From NCBI GenBank assembly GCA_900197615.1, contig FZLR01000005.1, positions 1-62,370 of the forward strand: DNA of 62,370 bases. The letters run 5' to 3'. This document shows, piece by piece, positions 37,860 to 46,473 of this stretch (position 1 is its first letter; every line of letters begins with the position of its first letter). The position numbers were made by a program, and so were the translations under genes. The stretch comes from Rhodospirillaceae bacterium Spongia-Bin9 (GTDB lineage Bacteria > Pseudomonadota > Alphaproteobacteria > Bin65). Under the pieces are notes generated by a model. The model was not told the DNA's origin. It saw nothing but the letters and a program-made list of their open reading frames with translations, and made no database searches.

Positions 37860-39062
37860 CTACTTGCCGCAGCGGCCGATCTTCAGCTCCTTGCACTTGT
37901 CCTTCACGGCTTCGAAGGTCTTCAGCTTCTTCTGCCGCAGCGTGCCGTTGTCGTCGTAAACTTGGGCGACATAGACATTCTGGACGATTTCGCGGGTTTC
38001 CGGATCGATCATGATCGGACCGCGCGGGCTGTTGTGCTTCCAACCCTTCAGGGCCGCAATCGCGCCGGCGGCCGTGATCTTGCCGCCCTTGGCCGACTTG
38101 ACGATGTGGAACACCGCGGCCATGCCGTCATAGCCGCCGACGCCGACGAAGTCCGGCGTCGACTTGGCGCCGTAGGCCGCCTTCCAGGCCTTGACGAATG
38201 CCCGGTTTACGGGCGTCGCCAGATCGGCATGGTAGTGGTGCGCCGTGATGACGCCAACCGCCGCCTTGCCCATGCCCTGGAGCTGCGTGTCCTGCGTGAT
38301 GTCGCCGGGGCCGACCAGCTTGACGCCGGCCTTGCGCATGCCGAGCGCCTGGTAGGTCTTGGCGACGCCCGCGGCATGGTTGCCGGCCGGCACGAAGACG
38401 TAGAAGCAACCCGGCTTCTTGTCTTTCACGCGCTGGAAAAAGGGCGTGAAGTCCGGCGCCTCGCGCGGGCCGCCCATCGGGATCGAATCGATCACCTTGC
38501 CGCCGGCCCCTTCGAAGCCGCGCGCGAAGGCGGCGACGCTGTCCTTGCCCGGCGGATAGTTGGTGTAGCCCGAAATCGCCGTCTTGCAGCCCATCTCCTT
38601 CGCGGCATGCTCGCCCATGATGTAGCCGGCCTGCCACATGGTGAAGGACACCCGCACGATGTTCGGCGACATGTTGGTGATAAAAGCCGTGCCGGCGTTC
38701 ATGATGACGAACGGCATCTTGCCGGCGGTCGCCAGCGGCGCGATCGACATGGCGTTGGGCGAGAAAATCACGCCGCCGAGGATTTCGACCTTCTCGCGGG
38801 CGATCAGTTCCTGCGCCGCCGCCTTGGCGATCGGCCCGCCGGGCCGCTTCGAATCGCGCACGATCAGCTTGATCGTGTCGCCGCCCAGCTCCTTGGCGTG
38901 CAGTTTCATATAGAGCCGCGCGCCCTTTTCCATCTGGTCGCCGAGCTGCGCCGCGCCGCCGGATTTGGGCGCGATGAAGCCGACCTTGATTTCCCGCGCC
39001 TCGGCCGCCGCAGCAAAGGCGACGGTGCCGGCGAGGATGAGTCCGGTGGTATGTTTCAGCAT
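37860..39062 (-). CDS. Liv-type ABC transporter substrate-binding protein, copy 1
   Basis: Periplasmic binding protein (peripla_BP_6 fold) of 400 residues with a signal peptide (TTGLILAGTVAFAAAAEA, cleaved before REIKVGF). The fold starts KVGFIAPKSGGAAQLG and includes the ligand-region segments IFSPNAMSIAP and MNAGTAF. It ends ELKIGRCGK. It is a close duplicate of the gene immediately upstream (same length, most residues identical by eye). It should deliver the ligand to LivHMGF downstream. Ligand unknown; nearby gal genes suggest an aromatic or dicarboxylic acid. Confidence 0.88.
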   Translation of the reverse strand: MLKHTTGLILAGTVAFAAAAEAREIKVGFIAPKSGGAAQLGDQMEKGARLYMKLHAKELGGDTIKLIVRDSKRPGGPIAKAAAQELIAREKVEILGGVIFSPNAMSIAPLATAGKMPFVIMNAGTAFITNMSPNIVRVSFTMWQAGYIMGEHAAKEMGCKTAISGYTNYPPGKDSVAAFARGFEGAGGKVIDSIPMGGPREAPDFTPFFQRVKDKKPGCFYVFVPAGNHAAGVAKTYQALGMRKAGVKLVGPGDITQDTQLQGMGKAAVGVITAHHYHADLATPVNRAFVKAWKAAYGAKSTPDFVGVGGYDGMAAVFHIVKSAKGGKITAAGAIAALKGWKHNSPRGPIMIDPETREIVQNVYVAQVYDDNGTLRQKKLKTFEAVKDKCKELKIGRCGK

Positions 39063-39111
39063 GATAATCCTCCCTTCGGATACGGCTGAAGCGACAGACT
39101 AGCGGAATCCG

Positions 39112-40314
39112 CTACTTTCCGCACCGGCCGATCTTCAGCTCCTTGCACTTGTCCTTGACCGCTTCGATGGTCTTCAGCGTCTTGTGGCGCAGGGTGCCGT
39201 TATCGTCGACGACCTCGGCGACATAGATGTTCTGGACGATGTCGCGCGTGACCGGATCGACCATGATTTTCCCGCGCGGGCTGTTGTGGGTCCAACCCCG
39301 CAGGGCCTCGATCGCGCTGTCCGCCGCAATCTTGCCGCCCTTGGCCGACTTGACGATGTGGAACACCGCAGCCATGCCGTCATAGCCGCCGACGCTGACG
39401 AAATCGTTCACCGCATCCTTGCCGTATTCGGCCTTGAACGCCTTGCGGTAGGCTGCGTTTACCGGGTTTTCGAGATCGGCGTGATAGTGGATGGCGATGG
39501 TCGTGCCGGCGATGGCCGGGCCGATGCTCTGCAGTTGCAGGTCGTGGGTGAGGTCGCCGGGGCCGATGAATTTGATGCCGGCCTGCTTCATGCCCAGGGC
39601 AACAAAAGTCTTGGATGCGCCCGCGGCATGGTTGCCGCCCGGCACGAAGACGTAGAAGCAGTTCGGCTTCTTGTCCTTGACCCGCTGGAAGAAGGGCGTG
39701 AAGTCCGGCGCTTCGCGCGGGCCGCCCATCGGGATCGAATCGATCACCTTGCCGCCGGCGCCCTCGAAGCCGCGCTTGAAGGCCGCCACGCTGTCCTTGC
39801 CCGGCGGATAGTTGGTGTAGCCGGAGATCGCCGTCTTGCAGCCGAGCGCGTTGGCGGCGTGCTCGCCCATGATGAAGCCGGCCTGCCACATGGTGAAGGA
39901 CACCCGGGCGATGTTCGGCGACAGGGTTGTGATCCAGGATGTGCCGGCATTCATCACCACGAAAGGCACTTTGGCCGCGGTCGCCAATGGGGCGATCGAC
40001 ATGGCGTTGGGCGAGAAGATGACGCCGCCCAGGACTTCGACCTTCTCCCGCGCGATCAGCTCCTGCGCCGCGGCCTTGGCGATCGGCCCGCCCGGCCGCT
40101 TGGAATCGCGCACGATCAGCTTGATCGTATCGCCGCCCAGCTCCTTCTCGTGCAGCTTGATATAGAGCCGCGCGCCCTTTTCGAGCTGTTCTCCGAGCTG
40201 GGCTGCGCCGCCGGACTTGGGCGCGATGAAACCGACCTTGATTTCCCGCGCCTCGGCCGCGGCGGCCAGCGCGATGCTGCCGGCCAAGATCGTTCCTGTC
40301 GTGAACCTGAACAT
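39112..40314 (-). CDS. Liv-type ABC transporter substrate-binding protein, copy 2
   Basis: Tandem paralogue of the downstream binding protein, also 400 residues with a signal peptide (FTTGTILAGSIALAAAAEA) and the same ending ELKIGRCGK. The chosen ATG at 40314 follows GGGAGGAATGC, a strong ribosome site. The two proteins differ mainly in the second lobe (for example around residues 255-300, LTHDLQLQSIG versus ITQDTQLQGMG), so their ligands may overlap. Two receptors for one permease is a known Liv arrangement. First gene of the operon. Confidence 0.88.
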   Translation of the reverse strand: MFRFTTGTILAGSIALAAAAEAREIKVGFIAPKSGGAAQLGEQLEKGARLYIKLHEKELGGDTIKLIVRDSKRPGGPIAKAAAQELIAREKVEVLGGVIFSPNAMSIAPLATAAKVPFVVMNAGTSWITTLSPNIARVSFTMWQAGFIMGEHAANALGCKTAISGYTNYPPGKDSVAAFKRGFEGAGGKVIDSIPMGGPREAPDFTPFFQRVKDKKPNCFYVFVPGGNHAAGASKTFVALGMKQAGIKFIGPGDLTHDLQLQSIGPAIAGTTIAIHYHADLENPVNAAYRKAFKAEYGKDAVNDFVSVGGYDGMAAVFHIVKSAKGGKIAADSAIEALRGWTHNSPRGKIMVDPVTRDIVQNIYVAEVVDDNGTLRHKTLKTIEAVKDKCKELKIGRCGK

Positions 40315-40527
40315 GCATTCCTCCCTTCGGTTCCGGCGGCCGGATCGGGGATGCCGCCCCCGCCGCCTCTTCACCGGCCATTTCTACGGGCCGAACCGCC
40401 CGCTCGGCAACCCGCTATCCGGGCCGGGCTTTTGACGGGATGTATGACGATGCGCGATATCTTCGTGCCTACCTTCATCGATCGGCTATGGGAAATGGAC
40501 CTGGGCAATTTCATCGACTATAAGTCA

Positions 40528-40563
40528 TTGACATACTATTGCGCGACACGTATCTTATACCGT
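40528..40563 (+). promoter_or_regulatory. Promoter of the toxin-antitoxin pair (possible leaderless start)
   Basis: TTGACA at 40528-40533, exactly 17 bases, then TATCTT at 40551-40556: a near-consensus promoter. The expected start of transcription is about 40563, one base from the GTG start codon at 40562. There is no ribosome-binding sequence before the GTG, so the mRNA may begin at its start codon. Confidence 0.6.
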
Positions 40564-40903
40564 GACCATTGTAACCGTTGTCGAGACCCCGGAGTTCCAG
40601 CGCCGCGCCCGCGCAATAATGAACGACGAGGAGCGTATGGAACTAATCGACTTCGTGGCCCGCAATCCGATGAGCGGCGCGCCCATAGGCGGCGGTGTTC
40701 GAAAATTCCGTTTTGCGCGGCCCGGCGGCGGCAAGAGTGGCGGCTACCGGGTGGTCCATGTCTACAGTCCCGAGGACGGAAACCCGGTCATTCTGATCAC
40801 GGTGTTCGCCAAGAACGAAAAATCAAACCTGAGCAGGTCCGAGACCGAGGCGGTCAAGTTGCTCGGCAAGGCGCTCAATGAATCTTACAAGAGAAAGCGA
40901 TGA
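40562..40903 (+). CDS. RelE/HigB-type toxin
   Basis: Type II toxin of 113 residues in the RelE/ParE superfamily branch annotated as 'RelE-like/HigB2' that pairs with an XRE antitoxin encoded downstream. Marks are EFQRRARAIM early, GVRKFRFARPGGGKSGGYRVVHVY (positions about 47-70, in part) and ITVFAKNEKSNLS. The GTG at 40562 is the only start before the conserved N-terminal strand; the ATG at 40618 would remove it. Its stop overlaps the antitoxin ATG (ATGA). Predicted to cut mRNA on the ribosome, by family. Confidence 0.83.
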   Translation: MTIVTVVETPEFQRRARAIMNDEERMELIDFVARNPMSGAPIGGGVRKFRFARPGGGKSGGYRVVHVYSPEDGNPVILITVFAKNEKSNLSRSETEAVKLLGKALNESYKRKR

Positions 40904-41202
40904 GTGACGCATTCGACAGTATCGAAAGGGGCTTGAAGGAAGCTCTGGCCCACGCGCGAGGCGAAGGTCCCGCCGCGGTCCACGAGATCGATGTCCCGGA
41001 ACCGGATGTTAAGGCGATTCGGGCCGGCACGGGTCTTTCGCAAGCCCAGTTCGCCAAGAGCATCGGTGTCAAGAAAGGCACGCTCCTCAACTGGGAGCAT
41101 CGTCGGCGGCGACCCGAAGGTCCGGCCCGCGTTCTGCTCGCGATGATTGCCCGGGATCCTCGGATCGTTCAGCGTATCCTGGGCACACGATCTTCCATTT
41201 GA
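40900..41202 (+). CDS. XRE-family antitoxin
   Basis: Antitoxin of 100 residues. The N-terminal half (about 1-42) is charged and likely wraps the toxin; an XRE helix-turn-helix occupies about 45-92 (RAGTGLSQAQFAKSIGV, TLLNWEHRRRRPEGPARVLL), the NadS/HigA pattern. The ATGA overlap with the toxin gene indicates coupled translation. It would neutralise the toxin and repress the promoter at 40528. The module separates the binding protein genes from galB, and galB follows after 21 bases on the same strand. Confidence 0.83.
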   Translation: MSDAFDSIERGLKEALAHARGEGPAAVHEIDVPEPDVKAIRAGTGLSQAQFAKSIGVKKGTLLNWEHRRRRPEGPARVLLAMIARDPRIVQRILGTRSSI

Positions 41203-41223
41203 GTTCGTTGCCAGGAGAACGCC

Positions 41224-41958
41224 ATGAGCGACCGGAAGACCGCGCTTGTCGTCAGCGCCCATGCCGCGGATTTCGTCTGGCGCTGCGGCGGCGCGATCGC
41301 GCTGCACCGGGAGCGCGGCGTCGATGTCACGGTCGTCTGCCTGTCCTTCGGCGAGCGCGGCGAGAGCGCGCGGCTGTGGAAACAGGAGGGCGCGACGCTG
41401 GACAAGGTGAAAGCCGTGCGGCGCAAGGAGGCGGAGAAGGCCGCCGATGTCCTCGGCGCCCACGACCTGATCTGCTTCGACCTCGGCGATTATCCGCTCA
41501 CCCTTGACGCGGAAGCGAAACACCGGCTGGTCGACGTGCTGCGCGCCGTGCAGCCGTCCTTCATCCTGACCCATTCCAAATACGATCCCTACAACACGGA
41601 CCATATGGCAACCACGGCCTTCACCATGGAGGCGCGCATGATTGCCCAGGCCTGGGGCCACAATCCGGGCGAGCAGGTGCTGGGCGCACCGCAGATGTAT
41701 CTGTTCGAGCCCCATCAGACCGAGCAGATGGGCTGGGTGCCCAACGTCTTCCTCGACATCACCGGCGTGTGGGACAGGAAGCGCGCCGCCATCGAGTGCA
41801 TGGAGGGGCAGCACCATCTCTGGGCCTACTACACCAACGTCGCGGAGAACCGGGGCAACCATTTCCGGCGCAATTCCGGCGGCATGGCCGGCGGGAGGGA
41901 CTGCAAATACGCCGAGGGCTTCCAGGCCGTGTTCCCGCGTTGCGTGGACGAACTGTGA
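41224..41958 (+). CDS. galB: 4-oxalomesaconate hydratase GalB-like (PIG-L family)
   Basis: PIG-L/LmbE-fold metalloprotein of 244 residues. The metal ligands are [13 protein letters not shown] (HxxD, about 11-23) and [12 protein letters not shown] (about 118-129). The AHAADFVWR opening is that of GalB, the zinc hydratase turning 4-oxalomesaconate into 4-carboxy-4-hydroxy-2-oxoadipate in gallate breakdown, not of GlcNAc deacetylases (AHPDD). Followed by the aldolase and tautomerase of the same pathway with overlapping stops and starts, which strongly supports this role. Ribosome site AGGAG. Confidence 0.85.
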   Translation: MSDRKTALVVSAHAADFVWRCGGAIALHRERGVDVTVVCLSFGERGESARLWKQEGATLDKVKAVRRKEAEKAADVLGAHDLICFDLGDYPLTLDAEAKHRLVDVLRAVQPSFILTHSKYDPYNTDHMATTAFTMEARMIAQAWGHNPGEQVLGAPQMYLFEPHQTEQMGWVPNVFLDITGVWDRKRAAIECMEGQHHLWAYYTNVAENRGNHFRRNSGGMAGGRDCKYAEGFQAVFPRCVDEL

Positions 41959-42632
41959 TGGACAATGTCGTCGCCCGGAATATCGAGCGGGCCGATCCGG
42001 CGGTCGTTGCGGCGCTCGGCGAGTGCGGCGTCGCGACGGTCCACGAGGCCCAGGGCCGCACCGGCCTGCTCGCCTCGTATATGCGGCCGATCTATGCCGG
42101 CGCGGCGGCGGCGGGCTCGGCCGTCACCATCCTCGCGCCGCCGGGCGACAACTGGATGGTCCATGTCGCCATCGAGCAGCTGCAGCCCGGCGACATGCTG
42201 GTCCTGGCCGTGACCTCGCCGTCGGACGCCGGCTATTTCGGCGACCTGCTGGCGACCTCCGCCCGGGCGCGCGGCGCGGCCGGGCTGGTCACCGATACCG
42301 GCGTGCGCGACGTGAAGGATCTCACCGCCATGTGCTTCCCGGTCTGGTCGAAGGCCGTGTGCGCCCAGGGCACGGTGAAGCGGACGCCCGGATCGGTCAA
42401 CGTGCCGGTGGTCTGCGCCGGCGCACCGGTCCGGCCCGGCGATGTCGTTATCGGCGACGACGACGGCGTTTGTATTGTCCGGCGCGAGGATGCCGCCGAC
42501 GTGCTGGCGAAGGCTCTGGCCCGGATCGCCAGTGAGGAGGAGAAGCGCCAGCGCCTCGCCGGCGGCGAGCTGGGGCTGGACATGTACGACATGCGCGGCG
42601 ACCTCGAAGCCGCCGGCCTGAAATATGTCTGA
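41958..42632 (+). CDS. galC: 4-carboxy-4-hydroxy-2-oxoadipate aldolase (RraA-like)
   Basis: Class II pyruvate aldolase of the RraA/HMG-CHA fold, 224 residues. It splits 4-carboxy-4-hydroxy-2-oxoadipate into pyruvate and oxaloacetate. Active-site elements are [14 protein letters not shown] (about 23-36) and the D-x-G-x-R-D motif in [12 protein letters not shown] (about 112-123). Homologous to GalC/LigK/ProA aldolases; RraA itself is shorter (about 160 residues). The ATG shares its A with the galB TGA (TGATG). Overlaps galD by eight bases. Confidence 0.87.
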   Translation: MDNVVARNIERADPAVVAALGECGVATVHEAQGRTGLLASYMRPIYAGAAAAGSAVTILAPPGDNWMVHVAIEQLQPGDMLVLAVTSPSDAGYFGDLLATSARARGAAGLVTDTGVRDVKDLTAMCFPVWSKAVCAQGTVKRTPGSVNVPVVCAGAPVRPGDVVIGDDDGVCIVRREDAADVLAKALARIASEEEKRQRLAGGELGLDMYDMRGDLEAAGLKYV

Positions 42633-43695
42633 GAACCTCCCGGGCGGCGTGCGCTGCCTGTGGATGCGCGGCGGCACGTCCAAGGGCGGCTATTTCCTCG
42701 CCGACGACCTGCCGGCGGACCCGGCTGCGCGCGACGCATTTCTGCGCCGGGTCATGGGTTCGCCCGATCCGCGCCAGATCGACGGCATGGGCGGGGCCGA
42801 TCCGCTGACCTCGAAGGTCGCGGTCGTGTCGCCGTCCGGACGCGCCGGCGTCGATGTCGACTATCTCTTCCTGCAGGTGAGTGTCGACGAACCGCTGGTC
42901 TCCGATGCCCAGACTTGCGGCAACATCCTCGCCGGGGTCGGCCCGTTCGCCATCGAGCGCGGGCTGGTGCCCGCGCGCAGCGGGGAGACACCGGTGACGA
43001 TCCATCTGGAGAACACCGGGCAGACCGCGGTGGCGACGGTGCAGACGCCGGGCGGGGCGGTCTCCTACACCGGCGATGCGCGGATCGACGGCGTGCCGGG
43101 TGCCGCTGCGCCGGTGCCGCTGCAATTCCGGGACACTGCCGGGGCGACCTGCGGCGCGCTGCTGCCGACCGGCCGGGCGGGCGACCGGGTCGACGGCATC
43201 GAGGTCACGCTGATCGACAACGGCATGCCCTGCGTCGTGCTGCGCGCAGCAGACGCAGGGATCGCCGGAACCGAGAGCCGCGAGGCGCTGGACGCCGAAG
43301 AGGCGCTGAAGATCCGGCTCGAGCGCCTGCGCCTGGCCTGCGGCCCGCCGATGAATCTGGGCAATGTGGTGGCGAAGACGGTGCCGAAGATGACCCTGGT
43401 GAGCGCACCGCGGGACGGCGGGGCAATTTGCACGCGCACCTTCATCCCGCACCGCTGCCACGCGACCATCGGCGTGCTCGGCGCGGTCAGCATCGCAACG
43501 GCCTGCCTGCTGCCCGGCTCGCCGGCCAATGCGCTCGCCGACCTGCCGCCGGGCAATCCCAAGACACTGGAGATCGAGCACCCGTCCGGCCAGACTTCGG
43601 TAATCGCGACCCTGGCCGACGATGGCAGCGTCGCCTCGGCGGCCATCCTGCGCACCGCCAACAAGTTGATGGACGGCACAGTCTTTGCAGGCTAG
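42625..43695 (+). CDS. galD: 4-oxalomesaconate tautomerase (PrpF family)
   Basis: PrpF/DAP-epimerase-fold isomerase of 356 residues. It opens with the PrpF signature [16 protein letters not shown] (about 9-24), continues [15 protein letters not shown] and has the catalytic-type Cys in [17 protein letters not shown] (about 96-112); the C-terminal half contains [14 protein letters not shown]. In gallate and protocatechuate 4,5-cleavage pathways GalD/LigU converts the keto or enol acid to the GalB substrate. Last gene of the overlapping galB-galC-galD run. Confidence 0.87.
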   Translation: MSENLPGGVRCLWMRGGTSKGGYFLADDLPADPAARDAFLRRVMGSPDPRQIDGMGGADPLTSKVAVVSPSGRAGVDVDYLFLQVSVDEPLVSDAQTCGNILAGVGPFAIERGLVPARSGETPVTIHLENTGQTAVATVQTPGGAVSYTGDARIDGVPGAAAPVPLQFRDTAGATCGALLPTGRAGDRVDGIEVTLIDNGMPCVVLRAADAGIAGTESREALDAEEALKIRLERLRLACGPPMNLGNVVAKTVPKMTLVSAPRDGGAICTRTFIPHRCHATIGVLGAVSIATACLLPGSPANALADLPPGNPKTLEIEHPSGQTSVIATLADDGSVASAAILRTANKLMDGTVFAG

Positions 43696-43758
43696 CACGG
43701 GCGCGTTTGCCCGCCTGATCGCTTTAGCCTGACCGACCGAGCCGGAGCGCTGCTGCCC

Positions 43759-44646
43759 ATGACCCGCATCGACATTCAATTCAGCCTGTTCTCGGCTTTC
43801 TATTCGCCGCTCATCGCGACGATGGCGGGCGGATTCCTGGCCGAGGAGGGACTGGAAGCCGACTGGTCGGTCTCGCCGCCGGGCGTCTCGGCCATCGCCG
43901 CACTGAAGGACGGCTCGGCTCATGTCGTCCAATCCGCCCTGAGCCAGGCCTTCGGACCTTTGTCGAAGGGCGAGAATCCCGGCGTCGTCCATTTCGCCCA
44001 GATCAACGAGATGGACGGTTTTTTCCTGACCGGGCGCGAACCGGACCCGGACTTCGCCTGGGACAAGCTCGAAGGCGCGGAGGTCGTGCTGTTCGGCGGC
44101 GGCCAGCCGCTCGCCATGTTCAAATACGCCTGCCACAAGGCCGGCATCGACTACGGCCGGCTGAACGCCATCCATCCCGGCAATGCCGCCGACATCGACC
44201 GGGCCTTCCGCGCGGGGCGGGGCGCCTATGTTCAGCAACAGGGACCGTTCCCCCAACAACTGGAAGCCGACGGCGTCGGCCATGTCGTCGCCCAGGTCGG
44301 GCTGCAGGTCGGCCGCTGCGGCTTCTCCAGCCTGTGCGCCCGGCCGGACTGGCTGGAGACCGATATGGCGAAAGCCTTCACCCGCGCCTACCGCAAGGCC
44401 CGGCGCTGGCTCAACGAAACGCCGGCAGAAGATGTCGCCCGCGCCGAGGACTCCTGGTTTCCGGACATCGACCTGCCGGTGCTGGAGCGCTGCATCGCGA
44501 CCTACCAGCGGCTCGGCTGCTGGGCGCCGCAAATCGAGATTACGCCCAAGGCCTTTGAAGCGACGCTGGATATCTACGAATACAACGGCCTGATCGGCGA
44601 GCGCTTCGCCTACGACCGGGTCTGCGCCCGACCGCCGGAAGGCTGA
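43759..44646 (+). CDS. NMT1/THI5-like protein without signal peptide
   Basis: Protein of 295 residues with the NMT1/THI5-type binding-protein fold (FSLFSAFYSPLIATMAGGFLAEEG in pieces, about 8-31; VSPPGVSAIAALKDGSAHVVQSA). Members are usually secreted ligand receptors of ABC importers, yet this chain begins directly with the first strand and has no signal peptide or lipobox, and no permease is adjacent. It lies 63 bases after galD and overlaps the operon direction, so it may be a cytoplasmic binding protein or enzyme for an aromatic intermediate. Function unknown. Confidence 0.7.
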   Translation: MTRIDIQFSLFSAFYSPLIATMAGGFLAEEGLEADWSVSPPGVSAIAALKDGSAHVVQSALSQAFGPLSKGENPGVVHFAQINEMDGFFLTGREPDPDFAWDKLEGAEVVLFGGGQPLAMFKYACHKAGIDYGRLNAIHPGNAADIDRAFRAGRGAYVQQQGPFPQQLEADGVGHVVAQVGLQVGRCGFSSLCARPDWLETDMAKAFTRAYRKARRWLNETPAEDVARAEDSWFPDIDLPVLERCIATYQRLGCWAPQIEITPKAFEATLDIYEYNGLIGERFAYDRVCARPPEG

Positions 44647-44651
44647 AGCCG

Positions 44652-45215
44652 ATGTCCCGCTATGACGAGATCGACCTCGATAATCTCACGCCGGCCCAGC
44701 AGGCGGTGGCGGACGAGATTGCCGGCGGGCCGCGCGGCTCGCTCCGGGGGCCGTTCGTGCCCTGGCTGCTCAGCCCGGAGATGGCCGATCCGGCCCAGCG
44801 GCTCGGCGCCTTCCTGCGCTTCGGTTCCGTCCTGCCGCAGCGCCTGAAGGAACTGGCGATCATCTTCACCGCCCGCCGGTGGGACGCCGGCTTCGAATGG
44901 AGCGTCCACGCGAAACTGGCGCTCGACGCCGGCCTGCCGCGCGATGTCGTCGAAGCGATCGCCCGCGGCGACACGCCGGAATTTCCAGAGGCGGACGAGG
45001 CGCTGATCTACCGGGCCTGCCGGGAGATGTATGAGACGCGGCGCTTCTCCAACGCCACCTTCGCGGACCTGAAGGCGCTGCTCGGGCCGCAGGGCGTTGC
45101 CGAACTGGCCGGCCTGCTCGGTTACTATGCCCTGGTCTCGATCACGCTCAACGCCTTCGAGGTGCCGGCGCTGGACGACGGCACGGTTCCGCAACTCGCG
45201 AAACTCGGTCGATAG
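44652..45215 (+). CDS. Carboxymuconolactone decarboxylase (CMD)-family protein
   Basis: Alpha-helical CMD/AhpD-fold protein of 187 residues (RLGAFLRFGSVLPQRLKELAIIFTARRWDAGFEWSVH in pieces, about 55-93). The His in EWSVH is kept, but the AhpD CxxC redox pair is absent, so it is of the decarboxylase-like, not peroxidase-like, branch. It starts five bases after the NMT1-like gene, so it belongs to the gal operon. Exact reaction unknown; a side or proofreading reaction on a lactone or keto acid is possible. Confidence 0.8.
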   Translation: MSRYDEIDLDNLTPAQQAVADEIAGGPRGSLRGPFVPWLLSPEMADPAQRLGAFLRFGSVLPQRLKELAIIFTARRWDAGFEWSVHAKLALDAGLPRDVVEAIARGDTPEFPEADEALIYRACREMYETRRFSNATFADLKALLGPQGVAELAGLLGYYALVSITLNAFEVPALDDGTVPQLAKLGR

Positions 45216-45224
45216 CCGACTCGC

Positions 45225-45575
45225 TCAGAACAGCCGGCCGCCATCCGGCACGTCGCGGTCGACGCCGATCAGCACGACCTCGCCGTCTTCGTCCGGGAAG
45301 CCGAGCACCAGGATCTCCGACATGATGTTGGCGATCTGCTTGGGCGGGAAGTTGAGCACCGCCGCGACCTTGCGGCCGACCAGCTCCTCCGGCGCGTAGT
45401 GCGCGGTGATCTGGGCCGAGGATTTGCGCATGCCGATGGCTTCGCCGAAATCGACGGTCAGGATGTAGGCCGGCTTGCGGGCCTTCTCGAACGGTTCGGC
45501 GGTCAGGACCGTGCCGACCCGGATATCGACCTTTTGAAAATCCGCCCAGGAAATCGTGTCCGCAATCGCGCTCAT
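45225..45575 (-). CDS. tRNA-binding OB-fold protein, CsaA-like
   Basis: Protein of 116 residues equal to one tRNA-binding OB domain (DIRVGTVLTAEPFEKARKPAY in pieces, about 17-37; SSAQITAHYAPEELVGRKVAAVLNFPPKQIANIMSE). It matches CsaA, a dimeric export-related chaperone in Bacillus, and the EMAP domain of MetRS. Start at 45575. It converges with the CMD gene with nine bases between stops. Confidence 0.88.
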   Translation of the reverse strand: MSAIADTISWADFQKVDIRVGTVLTAEPFEKARKPAYILTVDFGEAIGMRKSSAQITAHYAPEELVGRKVAAVLNFPPKQIANIMSEILVLGFPDEDGEVVLIGVDRDVPDGGRLF

Positions 45576-45647
45576 GCGCGGCTTATAGCAACTCGGGCGC
45601 GCCGCCCGCCGCTATAGTCGCCGCACCCCTTTCGAAAAATTGGCGGA

Positions 45648-46289
45648 TCAGGTCGCCGGCGCCGGGTCGGCGTCGAGATCGGGCGCGTCGTCCGCGCGCC
45701 GCCCGCGGCCAAAGGGCGAGCGCATGGTGGCGACCTGTTCGGCCCGCTTGAGGTTGCGGTCGAGCGCCGCCATGGTCTTCGCCATGTCCTCGCTGTCGTC
45801 GCGCAGCCAGACCTGAACCGTCGCGGCAAAGACGACCGCAAGGCCCTTGACCCGCAGGCCGCCGAACCAGCCTGCCGTGCTAATGCCCGCAGCCTCCAGC
45901 ATCCAGCGCATCGAGCGCAGCAGCCGGCAGCCGCCGCACAGCATTTCGGCGATGCCGCCCCCGCCGGCGTCGCGCACGACGGCGCGGATGCCGTCCTTGT
46001 ACGGATTGAGCGCGTCGAAGCGCTGCATCAGGATATCGAACAGCCGGTCGCGGTAAGACGTGTCCTCGTCCGCGGATTTCTGCGCGCCCTCCAGGACGAT
46101 CCGGTCGACATGGCGGAACAGGCCGTCGAGCACGGCTTCCTTCGAGTTGTAGCGCGCGTGCAGTTCGGCGAGCGTGAGGCCGGCCTCTTCCGCAATGTCG
46201 GCAAGCCGCGTCCGGCGCCAGCCGATGCCGGCGGCCACCTGCATGGCGGCGGCATGGATGTCGCTGTCGGCAATAGTCTCCTGGGCCAT
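45648..46289 (-). CDS. TetR/COQ9-like regulator
   Basis: Protein of 213 residues with an N-terminal TetR-type helix-turn-helix (about 8-55: AAMQVAAGIGWRRTRLADIAEEAGLTLAELHARYNSKEAVL in pieces) and a C-terminal helical region related to alphaproteobacterial COQ9/TetR proteins. The ATG at 46289 is preceded by GGGAG. It is divergent from the sigma factor gene across about 185 bases. Whether it binds DNA or, like COQ9, a lipid is open; the complete HTH favours regulation. Confidence 0.72.
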   Translation of the reverse strand: MAQETIADSDIHAAAMQVAAGIGWRRTRLADIAEEAGLTLAELHARYNSKEAVLDGLFRHVDRIVLEGAQKSADEDTSYRDRLFDILMQRFDALNPYKDGIRAVVRDAGGGGIAEMLCGGCRLLRSMRWMLEAAGISTAGWFGGLRVKGLAVVFAATVQVWLRDDSEDMAKTMAALDRNLKRAEQVATMRSPFGRGRRADDAPDLDADPAPAT

Positions 46290-46473
46290 CGGTCGCTCCC
46301 TGAAACTGCCGGGGTATATTGCCCATTCTAGCACGGAATTAGGTCGCAGCGGTTCCAATTGTCGGCCGATTGTGCGAATTTCGCCGGGCCGGGCGGTACA
46401 CATCGCGCCGCCCTCGGCACCGCGAAAGCCTTCCCGCCCGATCGGCCGAAGGCGGGCAATCCGGATCGCCGCC

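Noticed and set aside
41224-41958. PIG-L N-acetylglucosamine deacetylase
   Set aside because: The metal motif is AHAADF rather than AHPDD, and the gene overlaps the gallate-pathway aldolase, so GalB fits better.
41958-42632. RNase E inhibitor RraA
   Set aside because: Longer than RraA and embedded between galB and galD; the aldolase motif is present.
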